A stretch of 64,000 nucleotides of DNA, taken from NCBI RefSeq assembly GCF_039555755.1, contig NZ_CP154631.1, forward strand, positions 3,472,001 through 3,536,000. The letters run 5' to 3'. Position 1 is the first letter of the stretch. Every line of letters starts with the position of its first letter. The position numbers and the translations under genes are program-made. The notes beneath the pieces are model-generated. The model was not told the origin of the DNA. It saw nothing but the letters and a program-made list of their open reading frames with translations, and did not search any database. This document shows positions 16,465 through 27,261 of the stretch, in pieces. This stretch comes from Pseudomonas sediminis (GTDB taxonomy: Bacteria; Pseudomonadota; Gammaproteobacteria; Pseudomonadales; Pseudomonadaceae).

Positions 16465-18768
16465 ATGGCCCTGTCCCATTCCCTCGGTTTCCCGCGCATC
16501 GGCCGCGACCGCGAACTGAAGAAAGCTCTCGAAGCCCACTGGCAAGGTGAGCTGGACGAAGCCGGCTTGCGCGCCGTCGGCCAGCGTCTGCGCGCCGAGC
16601 ACTGGCAATTGCAGAAGGATGCCGGTATCGACCTGCTGCCGGTGGGTGACTTCGCCTGGTACGACCAGGTGCTCAGTCATTCCCTGGCCTTTGGCGTCAT
16701 CCCCGAGCGTTTCCGTCCGGCTACCGGCAAGCCTACGCTGGACACTCTGTTCGCCATGGCGCGCGGGGCCGTTGCAAACAAGAGCAGCGTTACTTGCTGC
16801 GGCGGTGCTCATGCCCAAGAGATGACCAAGTGGTTCGATACCAACTACCACTACCTGGTGCCGGAATTCAGCACGGGTCAGCAGTTCGCCCTGATCTGGG
16901 AGCAACTGTTCGAGGAGGTGGCTGAGGCGCATGCCCTCGGGCACAAGGTCAAACCGGTGCTGATCGGACCCCTGACTTACTTGTGGCTGGGCAAGGTCAA
17001 GGGATGCGACTTCGACAAGCTGGAGCTGCTCGAAAGCCTGCTGCCGGTCTATGGCGAGATCTTCCAGCGTCTGGCCGCGCAGGGCGTGGAATGGGTGCAG
17101 ATCGACGAGCCGATCCTGGTGCTGGATTTGCCGCAAGAGTGGAAGAACGCTTTCGAGCGCGCCTATAACCTGATCCAGCGCGAACCCTGCAAGAAGATGA
17201 TCGCCACCTATTTCGGCGGCCTGGAAGATAACCTCGGGCTGGCCGCCAACCTGCCTGTCGATGGCCTGCATATCGACCTGGTGCGTGCGCCGGAGCAGTA
17301 CCCGACCATTCTCGACCGTCTGCCGGCTTATAAAGTGTTGTCGCTGGGCGTGGTCAACGGGCGCAACGTCTGGCGCTGCGATCTGGAGAAAGCCCTTGAG
17401 GTGCTGCGCCACGCTCACGAACGACTGGGCGAACGGCTGTGGGTCGCGCCGTCCTGCTCGCTGCTGCACAGCCCGGTGGACCTGACGCGTGAAGACCAGC
17501 TCGATACCGAGCTGAAAGGCTGGCTGGCTTTTGCCGTGCAGAAATGTCAGGAGGTCGCATTGCTCGGTAAGGCCCTGGAGGCGCCGGAAGACGCCTCTGT
17601 GCAAGCCGCCTTGCAAGCGAGTCGCTCAGTACAGGCTGCTCGTACAGCTTCAAAACGTATTCACAAACCCGGGGTTCAGGCCCGTCTGGCGGCTATTCGT
17701 CCGCGTCATGCCCAGCGCCAGTCGGCGTTCGCCGAGCGCATCGAACAACAGCGTGAGTGCCTGCAACTGCCATTGTTGCCGACCACCACCATCGGCTCCT
17801 TCCCGCAGACCTCGGCGATTCGCCTGGCGCGGCAGTCGTTCAAGCAGGGCAAGCTCAGTGCGGCCGAGTACACCGAAGCCATGCACAGCGAAATTCGCCA
17901 GGCGGTGCAGGTGCAGGAGCGTCTGGGCTTGGACGTGCTGGTGCATGGCGAGGCCGAGCGCAATGACATGGTCGAGTACTTCGCTGAGCAACTCGATGGC
18001 TATGCCTTTACCCGCTTCGGCTGGGTGCAGAGCTATGGCTCACGCTGCGTCAAACCGGCGGTGATCGTTGGCGACCTGAGCCGACCCAAGGCCATGACGG
18101 TGGAATGGATCAAGTACGCCCAGGGTCTGACCGAAAAGGTGATGAAGGGCATGCTGACCGGCCCGGTGACCATGCTGATGTGGTCGTTCCCGCGCGAGGA
18201 CGTGTCACGTGAAGTGCAGGCTCGGCAACTGGCGCTGGCGATTCGTGACGAGGTAGTGGACCTGGAAGCGGTGGGCATCAAGATCATCCAGATCGACGAG
18301 GCGGCGTTCCGTGAAGGGCTACCACTGCGTAAATCCGCTTGGCAGCACTATCTGGACTGGGCCAGCGAAGCTTTCCGTCTGACTGCCAGCGGCGTGCGTG
18401 ACGAAACCCAGATCCACACCCACATGTGCTACAGCGAGTTCAATGACGTGATCGAGTCCATCGCGGCGATGGATGCCGACGTGATCACCATCGAGACCTC
18501 GCGTTCGGACATGGAGCTGCTGGCAGCGTTCGAGAAGTTCGCTTACCCGAACGACATCGGCCCCGGCGTGTATGACATCCACTCGCCACGGGTGCCCGAC
18601 AGCGCCGAGATGGCCGGGCTGTTGCGCAAGGCGGCGCGGCGTATCCCGCTCGAGCGCCTGTGGGTCAACCCCGATTGCGGCCTGAAGACCCGCGCCTGGC
18701 CGGAAACCGAAGCCGCGCTGGTGAACATGGTGGCCGCCGCCAGGCAGTTGCGTGTCGAGCTGGCCTGA
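16465..18768 (+). CDS. metE: Cobalamin-independent methionine synthase
   Basis: The 767-residue protein makes methionine by moving a methyl group from methyltetrahydropteroyl-triglutamate to homocysteine. The N-terminal half carries the start [20 protein letters not shown]. The catalytic C-terminal half has [14 protein letters not shown], the zinc ligands His and Cys in [10 protein letters not shown], and the third ligand Cys in [14 protein letters not shown] chose ATG 16465 because family members begin there and CTGGAG lies upstream; the frame is open 69 nt further. It is divergent from metR with a MetR box between them. No cobalamin riboswitch was seen. Confidence 0.96.
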   Translation: MALSHSLGFPRIGRDRELKKALEAHWQGELDEAGLRAVGQRLRAEHWQLQKDAGIDLLPVGDFAWYDQVLSHSLAFGVIPERFRPATGKPTLDTLFAMARGAVANKSSVTCCGGAHAQEMTKWFDTNYHYLVPEFSTGQQFALIWEQLFEEVAEAHALGHKVKPVLIGPLTYLWLGKVKGCDFDKLELLESLLPVYGEIFQRLAAQGVEWVQIDEPILVLDLPQEWKNAFERAYNLIQREPCKKMIATYFGGLEDNLGLAANLPVDGLHIDLVRAPEQYPTILDRLPAYKVLSLGVVNGRNVWRCDLEKALEVLRHAHERLGERLWVAPSCSLLHSPVDLTREDQLDTELKGWLAFAVQKCQEVALLGKALEAPEDASVQAALQASRSVQAARTASKRIHKPGVQARLAAIRPRHAQRQSAFAERIEQQRECLQLPLLPTTTIGSFPQTSAIRLARQSFKQGKLSAAEYTEAMHSEIRQAVQVQERLGLDVLVHGEAERNDMVEYFAEQLDGYAFTRFGWVQSYGSRCVKPAVIVGDLSRPKAMTVEWIKYAQGLTEKVMKGMLTGPVTMLMWSFPREDVSREVQARQLALAIRDEVVDLEAVGIKIIQIDEAAFREGLPLRKSAWQHYLDWASEAFRLTASGVRDETQIHTHMCYSEFNDVIESIAAMDADVITIETSRSDMELLAAFEKFAYPNDIGPGVYDIHSPRVPDSAEMAGLLRKAARRIPLERLWVNPDCGLKTRAWPETEAALVNMVAAARQLRVELA

Positions 18769-18781
18769 TTGCCCGGCAGTG

Positions 18782-18830
18782 GTCGCGGCTGAAGCCCCTC
18801 CTACGGATAGGTAGGAGGGGCGCTCGCGAC
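18782..18830. repeat. Extragenic palindrome after metE
   Basis: GCCCCTCCTAC (18794-18804) and GTAGGAGGGGC (18811-18821) form an 11-bp perfect stem. Outer arms GTCGCG/CGCGAC at 18782-18787 and 18825-18830 extend it. It is related to the GTAGGAGC repeat family and may also act as the metE transcription end. Confidence 0.7.
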
Positions 18831-18969
18831 GCTCTGGATCGCACTTCTGGTCACCGTCTGAGCAGCCGTTCGTCCCCCTTCATCAAACTGTCACGCTTGT
18901 GTGGCAGCGCCGTCGAACGAATTTCATCAGACTCGCGCTTCAGTGGGGTTCTGCGTTTCTGGTGTTTTC

Positions 18970-19959
18970 ATGCGTGCATTCATTTTCCTGGCCGCGTTGC
19001 TTTGCGGCTTGCCGTCTCTTGCGGCCAATCGTTGCGACCTGTCCGAGCCGACCCGTTATGCGGATGTCGGTGAGGTGCGTCTGGCTTATCAAAGTATCGG
19101 CAACGAACGCGATCCGGCGCTGCTGCTGGTGATGGGGCTGGGTGGGCAGTTGATCCACTGGCCTGACGAGGTGGTCGAGCGCCTGTGTCAGCAGGGTTTT
19201 CGCGTCGTGCGCTTCGATAATCGCGATGTCGGGCTGAGCACCTGGCGGCGGCCGGCGCCGAGCATCAACCTGCCTTACGAGGTACTGCGCTATCGCCTGG
19301 GTCTGTCGCTTGGTGCGCCTTATCACCTGCGTGACATGGCCGGTGATGCTATGGGGCTGATGGACCAGCTCGGCGTCGAGCGCTTCCATGTGTTGGGTGC
19401 AAGCATGGGTGGCATGATCGCGCAGCATCTGGCCGACTTGGCGCCGCAGCGCGTTATCAGTCTGACGCTGGTGATGACCAGTTCAGGTGCGCAAGGATTG
19501 CCCGCGCCCAGCGATGCGTTGGTGGCGTTGCTGGCAAGGCGTGAGGCCGGTAGTCGCGAGGCTGCACTGCAACAGCAGGCGGACTTGCTGGCGGCCCTCG
19601 GTAGCCCGACGGTGCATGATGATCGTGCCTTGCTCTTGCATCAGGCTGAACAGGCCTATGACCGCGCCTTCAATCCCGAAGGCGTGCAGCGTCAGCTGCT
19701 GGCGATTCTTGCCGAGTCGAGTCGGGTCGAGTTGCTCAATCGCCTGAACGTGCCGACGCTGGTGGTGCACGGCACGGCCGACCCGCTATTGCCGGTAATG
19801 CATGGGGTACACGTGGCTGCGCATATCAAGGGCTCCGAACTCAAGTTGATTCCGGGCCTGGCGCATCGCTTTCAGGATGCCTTCAAGGAGCCTTTGCTGG
19901 CCGCAGTGCTGCCGCATCTCGCGGCGCATCGGGGGGATTTGGGCTTGGCGCGTCTGTAG
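18970..19959 (+). CDS. Exported alpha/beta hydrolase
   Basis: Read from ATG 18970, this is a 329-residue protein with a clear signal peptide (MRAFIFLAALLCGLPSLAAN), so it probably acts in the periplasm or outside the cell. The alpha/beta-hydrolase fold is shown by an oxyanion-region LVMGLGGQLIHW, VRFDNRDVGLS, the nucleophile elbow GASMGG, an acid in VVHGTADPLLP and the catalytic His in GLAHRF. A longer frame opens at 18901, but it adds non-signal sequence, so I rejected it. No strong ribosome site is visible. The substrate is unknown; esterase or lipase-like activity is possible. Confidence 0.88.
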   Translation: MRAFIFLAALLCGLPSLAANRCDLSEPTRYADVGEVRLAYQSIGNERDPALLLVMGLGGQLIHWPDEVVERLCQQGFRVVRFDNRDVGLSTWRRPAPSINLPYEVLRYRLGLSLGAPYHLRDMAGDAMGLMDQLGVERFHVLGASMGGMIAQHLADLAPQRVISLTLVMTSSGAQGLPAPSDALVALLARREAGSREAALQQQADLLAALGSPTVHDDRALLLHQAEQAYDRAFNPEGVQRQLLAILAESSRVELLNRLNVPTLVVHGTADPLLPVMHGVHVAAHIKGSELKLIPGLAHRFQDAFKEPLLAAVLPHLAAHRGDLGLARL

Positions 19960-19969
19960 GTGGGAGCGC

Positions 19970-20230
19970 TCAAAGCTCCTGATTGTGCTTGATCGCTTCG
20001 CGGCGCTGCAGGTTGTCGATGTGTTCGCTGCTATGGCGTAGCAGCTTGTCGGCCATGACCATGCGCTCGATGTAACGCACGATGCTCTGCTCGGCGTCGT
20101 GGCGGGAGAGATAGGGGCCCTCCAGCGTGCCTTCGCGAGTGGCGAAGAAATATTGGCCGTTGACGGCACTGACGCGTGAGCTGCGGTAATGCGTGCCCGG
20201 TTGGGGGTCGACGGTGCGTTGGCCGAACAT
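19970..20230 (-). CDS. Small DUF6316-like hypothetical protein
   Basis: Starting at ATG 20230, which is preceded by GGAGTCCCCGCC, this is an 86-residue soluble protein. Its central segment VNGQYFFATREGTLEGPYLS looks like the small Pseudomonas family annotated DUF6316; I know of no function for it. A 51-nt upstream extension is possible but lacks a good ribosome site. The C-terminal half is charged and helical. It is convergent with the hydrolase gene. Confidence 0.7.
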   Translation of the reverse strand: MFGQRTVDPQPGTHYRSSRVSAVNGQYFFATREGTLEGPYLSRHDAEQSIVRYIERMVMADKLLRHSSEHIDNLQRREAIKHNQEL

Positions 20231-20496
20231 GGCGGGGACTCCATCTGCAGGTGCTGGATAACCTGAGTCTACTGTGGCCAATGCGACCTGCTTGGCAAAA
20301 CGACAGATGGTAGATTTTGGCGACTTGTTAGAGGCTTTTAGCGGATTTTATGGATTATTGGCGCCGGTCGGCTGGCGTTTCTGGGTTGCCGATCAGTACA
20401 GTTTCGCTCGGCAACTGTGCTGAACTGTTGCTGTGTCGGTGTGGTGGCCTCTCCTAGAATGCTCTGCTGCGGTCGACATGCCTGCCAGAGGTTGCC

Positions 20497-21447
20497 ATGC
20501 ACATTTCTTCCGGCCGTTGGATGTACGGCCTGCTGCTGGCCCTGATCACTTCGGTGCTTTGGGGCATCCTGCCAATCAAGCTGAAAGAAGTTCTCCAGGT
20601 CATGGACCCGGTAACGGTCACCTGGTACCGCCTGGCCGTGGCCGGCTCCCTGCTGTTTGCCTACCTTGCTGCGAGTCGTCGGTTGCCGCATTTTCGTCCG
20701 CTCGGGCGCAAGGGCGGTTGGCTGCTGGCGCTGGCCATTGGCGGGCTGACGGCCAACTACGTGTTGTATCTGGTCGGGCTCAATCTGCTGAGTCCCGGCA
20801 CCACGCAACTGGTGATCCAGGTCGCGCCGATCCTGCTGCTGATCAGCAGCCTGTTCGTCTTTCGCGAACGTTTCAGCCTGGGCCAGGCGATTGGCCTGGT
20901 GGTGATGCTGATGGGCTTCGGCCTGTTCTTCAATCAGCGCCTGGGTGAGCTGCTGACCTCGCTGACCACCTATACCACCGGCGTACTGACCGTGCTGGCC
21001 GCGGCCTTCGTCTGGACCTTCTACGGCCTGGCGCAGAAGCAACTGTTGACCCTGTGGAGTTCGGTGCAGGTGATGATGGTCATCTACCTGGCCTGTGCGC
21101 TGTTGCTGACGCCCTGGGCGCAGCCGCTACAAGCGCTGCAACTGAGCCCGCTGCAAGGCTGGCTGCTGCTGGCTTGCTGTTTGAATACCCTGGTGGCCTA
21201 TGGCGCCTTCGCCGAGGCACTGGCGCATTGGGAGGCCTCGCGGGTCAGCGCGACTCTGGCGCTGACGCCGCTGGTGACTTTCGTCTCCGTGGCCCTGGCC
21301 TCGACCTGGTGGCCGTACCACGTGCTACCCGAACAGGTCAACTGGATCGCCTACGCCGGCGCCGTGGTGGTGGTGCTCGGCTCGGCGCTCACCGCCCTCG
21401 GGCCGTCGCTGCTGGCCGCTTGGCGCACGCGCAGGCCAGGGCGTTAA
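20497..21447 (+). CDS. EamA/DMT-family transporter
   Basis: The 316-residue protein has ten predicted membrane segments in two EamA repeats (about residues 8-145 and 160-300). The first repeat contains SVLWGILPIKLKEVL and TTQLVIQVAPILLL; the second contains VWTFYGLAQKQLL and EASRVSATLALTPLV. It is inferred to export or import small metabolites across the inner membrane; the substrate is unknown. ATG 20497 follows GAGGTTGCC. Its stop overlaps the stop of the convergent Lrp-type gene (TTAA at 21444-21447). Confidence 0.88.
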   Translation: MHISSGRWMYGLLLALITSVLWGILPIKLKEVLQVMDPVTVTWYRLAVAGSLLFAYLAASRRLPHFRPLGRKGGWLLALAIGGLTANYVLYLVGLNLLSPGTTQLVIQVAPILLLISSLFVFRERFSLGQAIGLVVMLMGFGLFFNQRLGELLTSLTTYTTGVLTVLAAAFVWTFYGLAQKQLLTLWSSVQVMMVIYLACALLLTPWAQPLQALQLSPLQGWLLLACCLNTLVAYGAFAEALAHWEASRVSATLALTPLVTFVSVALASTWWPYHVLPEQVNWIAYAGAVVVVLGSALTALGPSLLAAWRTRRPGR

Positions 21448-21911
21448 TCCAGCGGCAGCTCGGTGGTGCGTTTGACCTCGCTCATGGCGATATGCGAGTG
21501 CGCCTCGTGCACGTGCGGGCGCTGCAGCAGGTGGTCACGCAGGAAGCGCTCGTAATCGGCGATGTCTTTGGCCACCACCTTGAGCAGGTAGTCCGAACCG
21601 CCGGCCATGCTGTAGCACTCCAGCACCTGCGGGTAGCCAACCACCGCTTGCTCGAACTCATCCAGATTGCCGCGGCCGTGTGCCGACAGCTTGATGTCGA
21701 CGAACACCGTGATGCCGAAGCCCAGGCGCTTATGGTTGAGCAGGGCGACCTTGCGTTCGATCAATCCCTCTTCCTGCATGCGGTTGATCCGCCGCCAGCA
21801 GGGCGACTGCGATAGCTCGACCTTTTCCGCCACCTCGGCGGCCGAGAGGTCGGCATTGTGTTGCAGCAGGCGAAGAATCCGGCGGTCGATAGGGCTGAGC
21901 TTGTCCTGCAT
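21444..21911 (-). CDS. Lrp/AsnC-family transcriptional regulator
   Basis: This 155-residue regulator has an N-terminal winged helix (MQDKLSPIDRRILRLLQHNA; VELSQSPCWRRINRMQEEGL) and a C-terminal RAM/AsnC domain (GGSDYLLKVVAKDIADYERF). I chose ATG 21911; an upstream TTG would add four residues only. It is divergent from the large 2-oxoacid oxidoreductase gene, with 198 bp between them. It is therefore inferred to control that gene and perhaps the dehydrogenase after it in response to an amino acid such as Phe, Leu or Val. Confidence 0.92.
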   Translation of the reverse strand: MQDKLSPIDRRILRLLQHNADLSAAEVAEKVELSQSPCWRRINRMQEEGLIERKVALLNHKRLGFGITVFVDIKLSAHGRGNLDEFEQAVVGYPQVLECYSMAGGSDYLLKVVAKDIADYERFLRDHLLQRPHVHEAHSHIAMSEVKRTTELPLD

Positions 21912-22109
21912 GATTGTTTCCAATTTATTGTGATTGTTGGACGGATCATGCGGAGTATCGCCTTCGCTACTCGAAAATAGAAAGAAAAAAGTGGAACCCT
22001 CCAGTCATGATTTAGGCAAATCCGTCGCAGTGATCCTGCGGCAGGACTCAACGGAGCGTGTCTACCGTCGCGCTCCCTGTGCTCGCCATAACAATAAAAG
22101 GAGCGCTCC

Positions 22110-25100
22110 ATGTCACTGGCCGAAATCCGCCTGGATGACAAATATCGCCTCGCTACGGGTCACCTCTACCTGACCGGCACTCAGGCGCTCACCCGCCTGC
22201 CCATGCTGCAGAAGCAGCGTGACGCCGCCTTCGGACTCAATACCGCCTGCTTCATCTCCGGCTATCGCGGCTCGCCCCTGGGCGGTCTGGACAAGAGCCT
22301 GTGGGATGCGCGCGAGTACCTGAAGGAAAACCACATCCACTTCCAGCCCGGCGTCAACGAAGAGCTGGGCGCGACCGCGGTGTGGGGCAGCCAGCAGGCC
22401 AACCTGTTTCCTGGTGCGCGCTACGACGGCGTGTTCGCCATGTGGTACGGCAAGGGGCCGGGAGTAGACCGCAGTGGTGACGTGTTCAAACATGGCAACT
22501 CAGCCGGCGTTTCCAAGCATGGCGGTGTGCTGGTGCTGGCCGGCGACGACCATGGTTGCAAGTCCTCGACCATCGCCCACCAGAGCGAGCACGCCTTCAT
22601 CGCCGCGTCGATGCCGGTGCTCAACCCGGCCAACGTCCAGGAAGTGCTGGACTACGGCATCATCGGCTGGGAGCTGTCGCGCTACAGCGGCTGCTGGGTG
22701 GCGCTGAAGACCATTGCCGAAAACGTCGATTCCTCGGCCGTTGTGGACGTCGATCCACTGCGTATCCAGATAAAGATTCCCGAGGATTTCCAACTGCCGG
22801 AAGACGGCGTGCACATCCGCTGGCCCGATCCGCCCCTGGCCCAGGAAAAACGCCTCAACGTCTACAAGATCTACGCCGCGCGCGCCTTTGCTCTGGCCAA
22901 CAATCTCAACCAGGTTAAGCTCGACTCGCCCAACCCGCGTCTGGGCATCATCACCACCGGCAAGTCCTACCTCGATGTGCGTCAGGCTCTGGATGACCTC
23001 GGCCTGGACGAAGCGCTGTGCGCCAAGGTCGGCTTGCGCGTGCTCAAGGTCGGCATGAGCTGGCCGCTGGAACCAGTGTCGGTGCATGGCTTCGCCGAAG
23101 GCCTGGATGAAATTCTGGTGGTGGAAGAAAAGCGCAGCATCATCGAAGACCAGTTGACCGGCCAGCTCTACAACTGGCCGGTGGGCAAGCGCCCGCGCGT
23201 GGTCGGCGAGTTCGACGAGCAGGGCGTGTCCTTGCTGCCGAACCTGTCCGAGCTGACCCCGGCAATGATCGCTCGGGTGATTGCCAAGCGCCTTGCGCCG
23301 ATCTACAGCAGCCCGACCATCGAGGAGCGCCTGGCCTTTCTCGATGCCAAGGAAAAGGCACTGGCTGCGCCCAAGCACAAGACTGCGCGCACCCCGCATT
23401 TCTGCTCCGGCTGCCCGCACAACAGCTCGACCAAGGTGCCTGAAGGCAGCCGCGCTCTCGGTGGTATCGGTTGCCACTATATGACCCAGTGGATGGATCG
23501 CAGCACCGACACCTTCACCCAGATGGGCGGCGAGGGCGCGACCTGGATCGGCCAGGCGCCGTTCACCGACACGCCGCACGTGTTCCAGAACCTCGGCGAC
23601 GGCACCTACTTCCACTCCGGCCATCTGGCCCTGCGTGCGGCCGTGGCTGCCGGGGTCAATATCACCTACAAGATTCTCTACAACGACGCGGTGGCGATGA
23701 CCGGTGGCCAGCCCATCGACGGCGAACTACGCATCGACCAACTCAGCCAACAGGTGCATGCCGAGGGCGTGAAGCGCATCGCGCTGGTCAGTGACGAGCC
23801 GGACAAATACCCGACCCGGGCAACCTTCGCACCCGGCGTGACCTTCCATCACCGCCGCGAACTGGATGCCGTGCAGCGCGAGTTGCGCGAGTTCAAGGGC
23901 GTCTCGGTGATTCTCTACGACCAGACCTGCGCCACCGAAAAGCGCCGTCGGCGCAAGCGCGGCAAGATGGTCGATCCGGCCAAGCGCGCCTTCATCAACC
24001 CTGCCGTGTGCGAAGGCTGCGGTGATTGCAGCGTCAAGTCCAACTGCCTGTCGGTGCTGCCGCTGGAAACCGAGCTGGGACGCAAGCGCGAGATCGACCA
24101 GAACGCCTGCAACAAGGACTTCAGTTGCCTGGAGGGCTTCTGCCCGAGCTTCGTCACCGTCCACGGTGGCAGCCTGCGCAAGCCTGAGGCTGTTGGCCTG
24201 GGCGCGCTGTTCATCGCCTTGCCGGAGCCGAAACAGCCAGCCCTGAGTCGGCCCTGGAACATCCTCCTGCCAGGCGTTGGCGGCAGCGGCGTGACCACCG
24301 TCGGCGCGCTGCTGGGCATGGCTGCGCATATCGAAGGCAAGGGCTGCACCGTGCTCGACCAGGCTGGCCTGGCGCAGAAATTCGGCCCGGTGATCACCCA
24401 TATTCGCATCGCTGCGCGGCAGAGCGACATCTACGCCGTGCGTATCGCCGCTGGTGAAACCGACCTGCTGCTGGGCTGCGACCTGGTGGTGTCGTCCAGT
24501 GAAGAGGCGCTGGCCAAGCTCAACGACAAGATCGCCCATGCGGTGATCAACAGTCATGAGGCAGCCACTGCCGAGTTCACCCGCAACCCGGACGCCCAGG
24601 TGCCAGGTGCGGCCATGTGCGAGGCGATCAGCGAGGCGGTGGGTGAGGGCAAGACCCGCTTCGTCGACGCTACCCGCCTGGCTACCCGCCTGCTCGGCGA
24701 TAGCATCGCCACCAACCTGTTTATGCTCGGCTACGCCTATCAGCAGGGACTGGTGCCGGTATCGGCCGAAGCGCTGAACAAGGCCATCGAGCTCAACGGC
24801 GTGGCCGTTCAACTCAACCAGCAGGCCTTCCTCTGGGGGCGCCGCGCCGCACATGACCTGGCTGCGGTGGAAAAACTCGCCGCGCCCAAGGTCGTCGAAG
24901 CGCCGCATTGCAGCACGCTGGAGGAAATCGTCGCCGACCGTGTGCAGCGTCTGACCGCATACCAGAACGCGGCCTATGCCGAACGCTACCGTGAGCTGGT
25001 CGAGCGCGTGCGCAAGGCCGATACCGATGCGCAGCAGCGCCTGAGCAAGGCCGTAGCTCGCTATTACTTCAAGCTCCTGGCCTACAAGGACGAGTACGAA

Positions 25101-25577
25101 GTGGCGCGGCTGTACAGCGATGCCACGTTCCGCAAGCAGCTCGAAGCGCAGTTCGAAGGCGACTACCAGTTGCAGTTCCACCTGGCGCCGAGCTGGTTGA
25201 GCAAGCCCGATGCGGTCACCGGCCAGCCACGCAAGCGCAGCTTCGGCCCCTGGATGCTCAAGGCGTTCGGCGTACTGGCGCGCTTCAAGTTCCTGCGTGG
25301 CAGCGTGCTTGATCCGTTTGGCCATAGTGCCGAGCGTCGCCTGGAGCGCGAGCTGATCGAGGAGTACGAGGCCAACGTGGCCTACCTGCTGGGCGAACTC
25401 AATGCTGGTAACTACCACACGGCGGTGGCGCTGGCCGAGATTCCCGAGCAGGTCCGCGGTTACGGCCACGTCAAGGAAGCGGCGCTGGCCAAGGCGCGCG
25501 AACAGGCGAGCCAGCTCAAGGTGCGGTTGACCGTCAGCGAGATCGCCGCGGTGCAGCTGTTCGAACCGGCGGCCTGA
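22110..25577 (+). CDS. Indolepyruvate ferredoxin oxidoreductase-family protein (fused)
   Basis: This 1155-residue protein fuses all modules of a 2-oxoacid:ferredoxin oxidoreductase. An N-terminal pyrimidine-binding part contains [24 protein letters not shown]-binding part lies near 420-560 ([31 protein letters not shown]; the metal/TPP loop [11 protein letters not shown]). A 4Fe-4S segment follows ([14 protein letters not shown]), then the gamma domain ([20 protein letters not shown]) and a C-terminal DUF6537-type domain. It should oxidatively decarboxylate aryl- or branched-chain 2-oxoacids to acyl-CoA. AAGGAG precedes ATG 22110. The gene lies between an Lrp regulator and an amino-acid dehydrogenase, which fits amino-acid catabolism. 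Confidence 0.92.
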   Translation: MSLAEIRLDDKYRLATGHLYLTGTQALTRLPMLQKQRDAAFGLNTACFISGYRGSPLGGLDKSLWDAREYLKENHIHFQPGVNEELGATAVWGSQQANLFPGARYDGVFAMWYGKGPGVDRSGDVFKHGNSAGVSKHGGVLVLAGDDHGCKSSTIAHQSEHAFIAASMPVLNPANVQEVLDYGIIGWELSRYSGCWVALKTIAENVDSSAVVDVDPLRIQIKIPEDFQLPEDGVHIRWPDPPLAQEKRLNVYKIYAARAFALANNLNQVKLDSPNPRLGIITTGKSYLDVRQALDDLGLDEALCAKVGLRVLKVGMSWPLEPVSVHGFAEGLDEILVVEEKRSIIEDQLTGQLYNWPVGKRPRVVGEFDEQGVSLLPNLSELTPAMIARVIAKRLAPIYSSPTIEERLAFLDAKEKALAAPKHKTARTPHFCSGCPHNSSTKVPEGSRALGGIGCHYMTQWMDRSTDTFTQMGGEGATWIGQAPFTDTPHVFQNLGDGTYFHSGHLALRAAVAAGVNITYKILYNDAVAMTGGQPIDGELRIDQLSQQVHAEGVKRIALVSDEPDKYPTRATFAPGVTFHHRRELDAVQRELREFKGVSVILYDQTCATEKRRRRKRGKMVDPAKRAFINPAVCEGCGDCSVKSNCLSVLPLETELGRKREIDQNACNKDFSCLEGFCPSFVTVHGGSLRKPEAVGLGALFIALPEPKQPALSRPWNILLPGVGGSGVTTVGALLGMAAHIEGKGCTVLDQAGLAQKFGPVITHIRIAARQSDIYAVRIAAGETDLLLGCDLVVSSSEEALAKLNDKIAHAVINSHEAATAEFTRNPDAQVPGAAMCEAISEAVGEGKTRFVDATRLATRLLGDSIATNLFMLGYAYQQGLVPVSAEALNKAIELNGVAVQLNQQAFLWGRRAAHDLAAVEKLAAPKVVEAPHCSTLEEIVADRVQRLTAYQNAAYAERYRELVERVRKADTDAQQRLSKAVARYYFKLLAYKDEYEVARLYSDATFRKQLEAQFEGDYQLQFHLAPSWLSKPDAVTGQPRKRSFGPWMLKAFGVLARFKFLRGSVLDPFGHSAERRLERELIEEYEANVAYLLGELNAGNYHTAVALAEIPEQVRGYGHVKEAALAKAREQASQLKVRLTVSEIAAVQLFEPAA

Positions 25578-25595
25578 CCTTTCCCATCCCCTTTG

Positions 25596-25630
25596 CCACC
25601 CTCTCCCGTGCGGGAGAGGGGCGGCTTTTT
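25596..25630 (+). terminator. Intrinsic terminator-like hairpin
   Basis: CCCTCTCCCG (25599-25608) pairs with CGGGAGAGGG (25611-25620) and is followed by GCGGCTTTTTAT. It lies between the oxidoreductase stop and the dehydrogenase start, so it should at least reduce readthrough into the dehydrogenase. Confidence 0.75.
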
Positions 25631-25647
25631 ATATCCGAGGTAATCCG

Positions 25648-26760
25648 ATGTCCGTCTTCACTCACGTCGACTTCGATCAGCACGAACAGGTGGTGTACGG
25701 CCACGACAAGGCCAGCGGCCTGAAAGCCATCATCGCCATTCATGACAGCACTCTCGGCCCGGCATTGGGCGGCTGCCGCATGTGGAACTACGCCAGTGAC
25801 GAGGAGGCGCTGCGCGACGTGCTGCGCCTGTCGCGCGGCATGACCTACAAATCGGCACTGGCCCGTTTGCCGCTCGGCGGCGGCAAGGCGGTGATCATCG
25901 GCGACCCGCACACTGGCAAGAGCGAGGCGCTGTTCCAGGCCATGGGCGATTTCGTCGACAGCTTGGGTGGACGCTATGTCACGGCGGCGGATTCAGGTAC
26001 CGGCGTGGCCGAGATGCGCATCATGGCCGAGCGCACCCGCCATGTCGCAGGCGCCGGTCAGCGTGAAGCTTTCGGCGGTGGCAGCCGTGACGGTGATCCA
26101 TCGCCCTCGACCGCCTACGGGGTATTCATCGGCATTCAGGCGGCCGTGGCGCATCGCCTTGGCCGCCAGGATCTTACAGGCATTCGCGTGGCCATCCAGG
26201 GTGTCGGCCAGGTCGGCTTCGGCCTGGCCAAGCTGCTCAAGGAGGCCGGTGCGCAGTTGTGGGTGACGGATATCTTCGAAGCCAACGTGCAGCGCGCGGT
26301 GAGCCAGCTTGGCGCCATTGCGGTCGGTCAGCACGATATCTATGGGCTCGACGTGGACGTGTTCGCACCGTGCGCACTGGGCGCGATCATCAACCTGCAA
26401 ACACTGGAAGCCCTGCGCGCGCCAATCATTGCCGGTGCTGCCAACAACCAACTGGCCGACGCCAGCCTGGCCGAGCTGCTGCGTCGCCGCGAATGCCTGT
26501 ACGCACCGGACTACGCGATCAATGCCGGCGGCATCATCGACGTCTGCTACGAGCGCACCGGTGGCAGCGCCGCGCAGCTCAAGGCGCATATCGAAGGCAT
26601 CGGCCCGACCCTGACGGAAATCTTCCAGCGCGCCGAACGTGAAGGCGAGACCACCACCGCGATTGCTGATCACATGGCATTGGAGCGCTTACGCGGTGGT
26701 CTGCAGCCGGTGCGCACTGCAACGGCTACCAGGGTCGTCTCCCAAGGTTGGCAGCGCTAG
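25648..26760 (+). CDS. Glu/Leu/Phe/Val-type amino-acid dehydrogenase
   Basis: The 370-residue protein has a dimerisation and substrate domain with [10 protein letters not shown] and the catalytic-Lys segment [10 protein letters not shown] at about residues 75-84. A Rossmann domain follows, with the NAD-binding [13 protein letters not shown] at about 190-202. The family oxidatively deaminates leucine, valine or phenylalanine to the 2-oxoacid with NAD. This would supply substrate to the oxidoreductase encoded just upstream. GAGGTAATCCG precedes ATG 25648. The length is normal, and no lesions were seen. Leu- and Phe-dehydrogenase activity cannot be separated by eye. Confidence 0.9.
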   Translation: MSVFTHVDFDQHEQVVYGHDKASGLKAIIAIHDSTLGPALGGCRMWNYASDEEALRDVLRLSRGMTYKSALARLPLGGGKAVIIGDPHTGKSEALFQAMGDFVDSLGGRYVTAADSGTGVAEMRIMAERTRHVAGAGQREAFGGGSRDGDPSPSTAYGVFIGIQAAVAHRLGRQDLTGIRVAIQGVGQVGFGLAKLLKEAGAQLWVTDIFEANVQRAVSQLGAIAVGQHDIYGLDVDVFAPCALGAIINLQTLEALRAPIIAGAANNQLADASLAELLRRRECLYAPDYAINAGGIIDVCYERTGGSAAQLKAHIEGIGPTLTEIFQRAEREGETTTAIADHMALERLRGGLQPVRTATATRVVSQGWQR

Positions 26761-26835
26761 GAAGTGAGCGGTGGCGGCATGACAAATGCGCGCGCCGCCG
26801 CTAAGATGCGGCCCGGTCGTAGCCAATACGGCCGT

Positions 26836-26910
26836 GTCCCCTTAGTTCAACGGATAGAATAAGCCCCTCCTAAGGGCTAGATGCTGGTTCGATTCCAGCA
26901 GGGGACGCCA
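26836..26910 (+). tRNA. tRNA-Arg (anticodon CCU)
   Basis: The gene is 75 nt with the CCA encoded. The acceptor stem pairs GTCCCC with GGGGAC. The anticodon stem AGCCC/GGGCT holds the loop CTCCTAA, so the anticodon is CCU. The T arm contains GGTTCGATTCC. The decayed siderophore locus begins about 350 bp downstream; this tRNA is a common integration site in other genomes. Confidence 0.97.
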
Positions 26911-27261
26911 TCTTCACCTGCAGTGCTCTCTCACGCTGCTGCACCTTTCCCTTCGACTGTTGACGGTCGACCTGTGCGCAATGCGGTACGTTCTGATTGC
27001 CAGCTCGCAGTGATCGTGCCGCGATCGGACGCGTTTCTCGCGTCTGACCTGCCTCTTCCAAACATTTCGCTTCAGGTTCTTTGCAAGCCCGCGTGGCCTC
27101 TGGGTCGCGGCTTTACACTTCGCGTGTGCATTGCGTTCTTCTCTGGAATACCGCGCTAGTGCTGGGGTCCTTTTATAAGCATTTGTTCTTATACGCTATT
27201 TTAAATCATTATCATTAAAGCCTAGTATGCGCTCACTTTCATCGGACTGATGAGGTGCAAC
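26911..27261. promoter_or_regulatory. Gene-free leader region of the siderophore locus
   Basis: About 350 bp without a gene. A small hairpin, GACGCG-TTTCT-CGCGTC, near 27028 may end the tRNA transcript. Toward the 3' end an AT-rich segment carries the Fur-like box listed below. No other structure was recognised. Confidence 0.5.
27202..27220. promoter_or_regulatory. Fur box upstream of the siderophore genes
   Basis: TAAATCATTATCATTAAAG contains, on the reverse strand, AATGATAATGATT, a close match to the core of the GATAATGATAATCATTATC Fur consensus. It lies about 40 bp upstream of the first siderophore gene, so iron repression is expected. Confidence 0.8.

Noticed and set aside
23727..25469. 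580-codon minus-strand frame
   Set aside because: It is the antisense of the oxidoreductase gene, open only because of high GC; no ribosome site or known motif.
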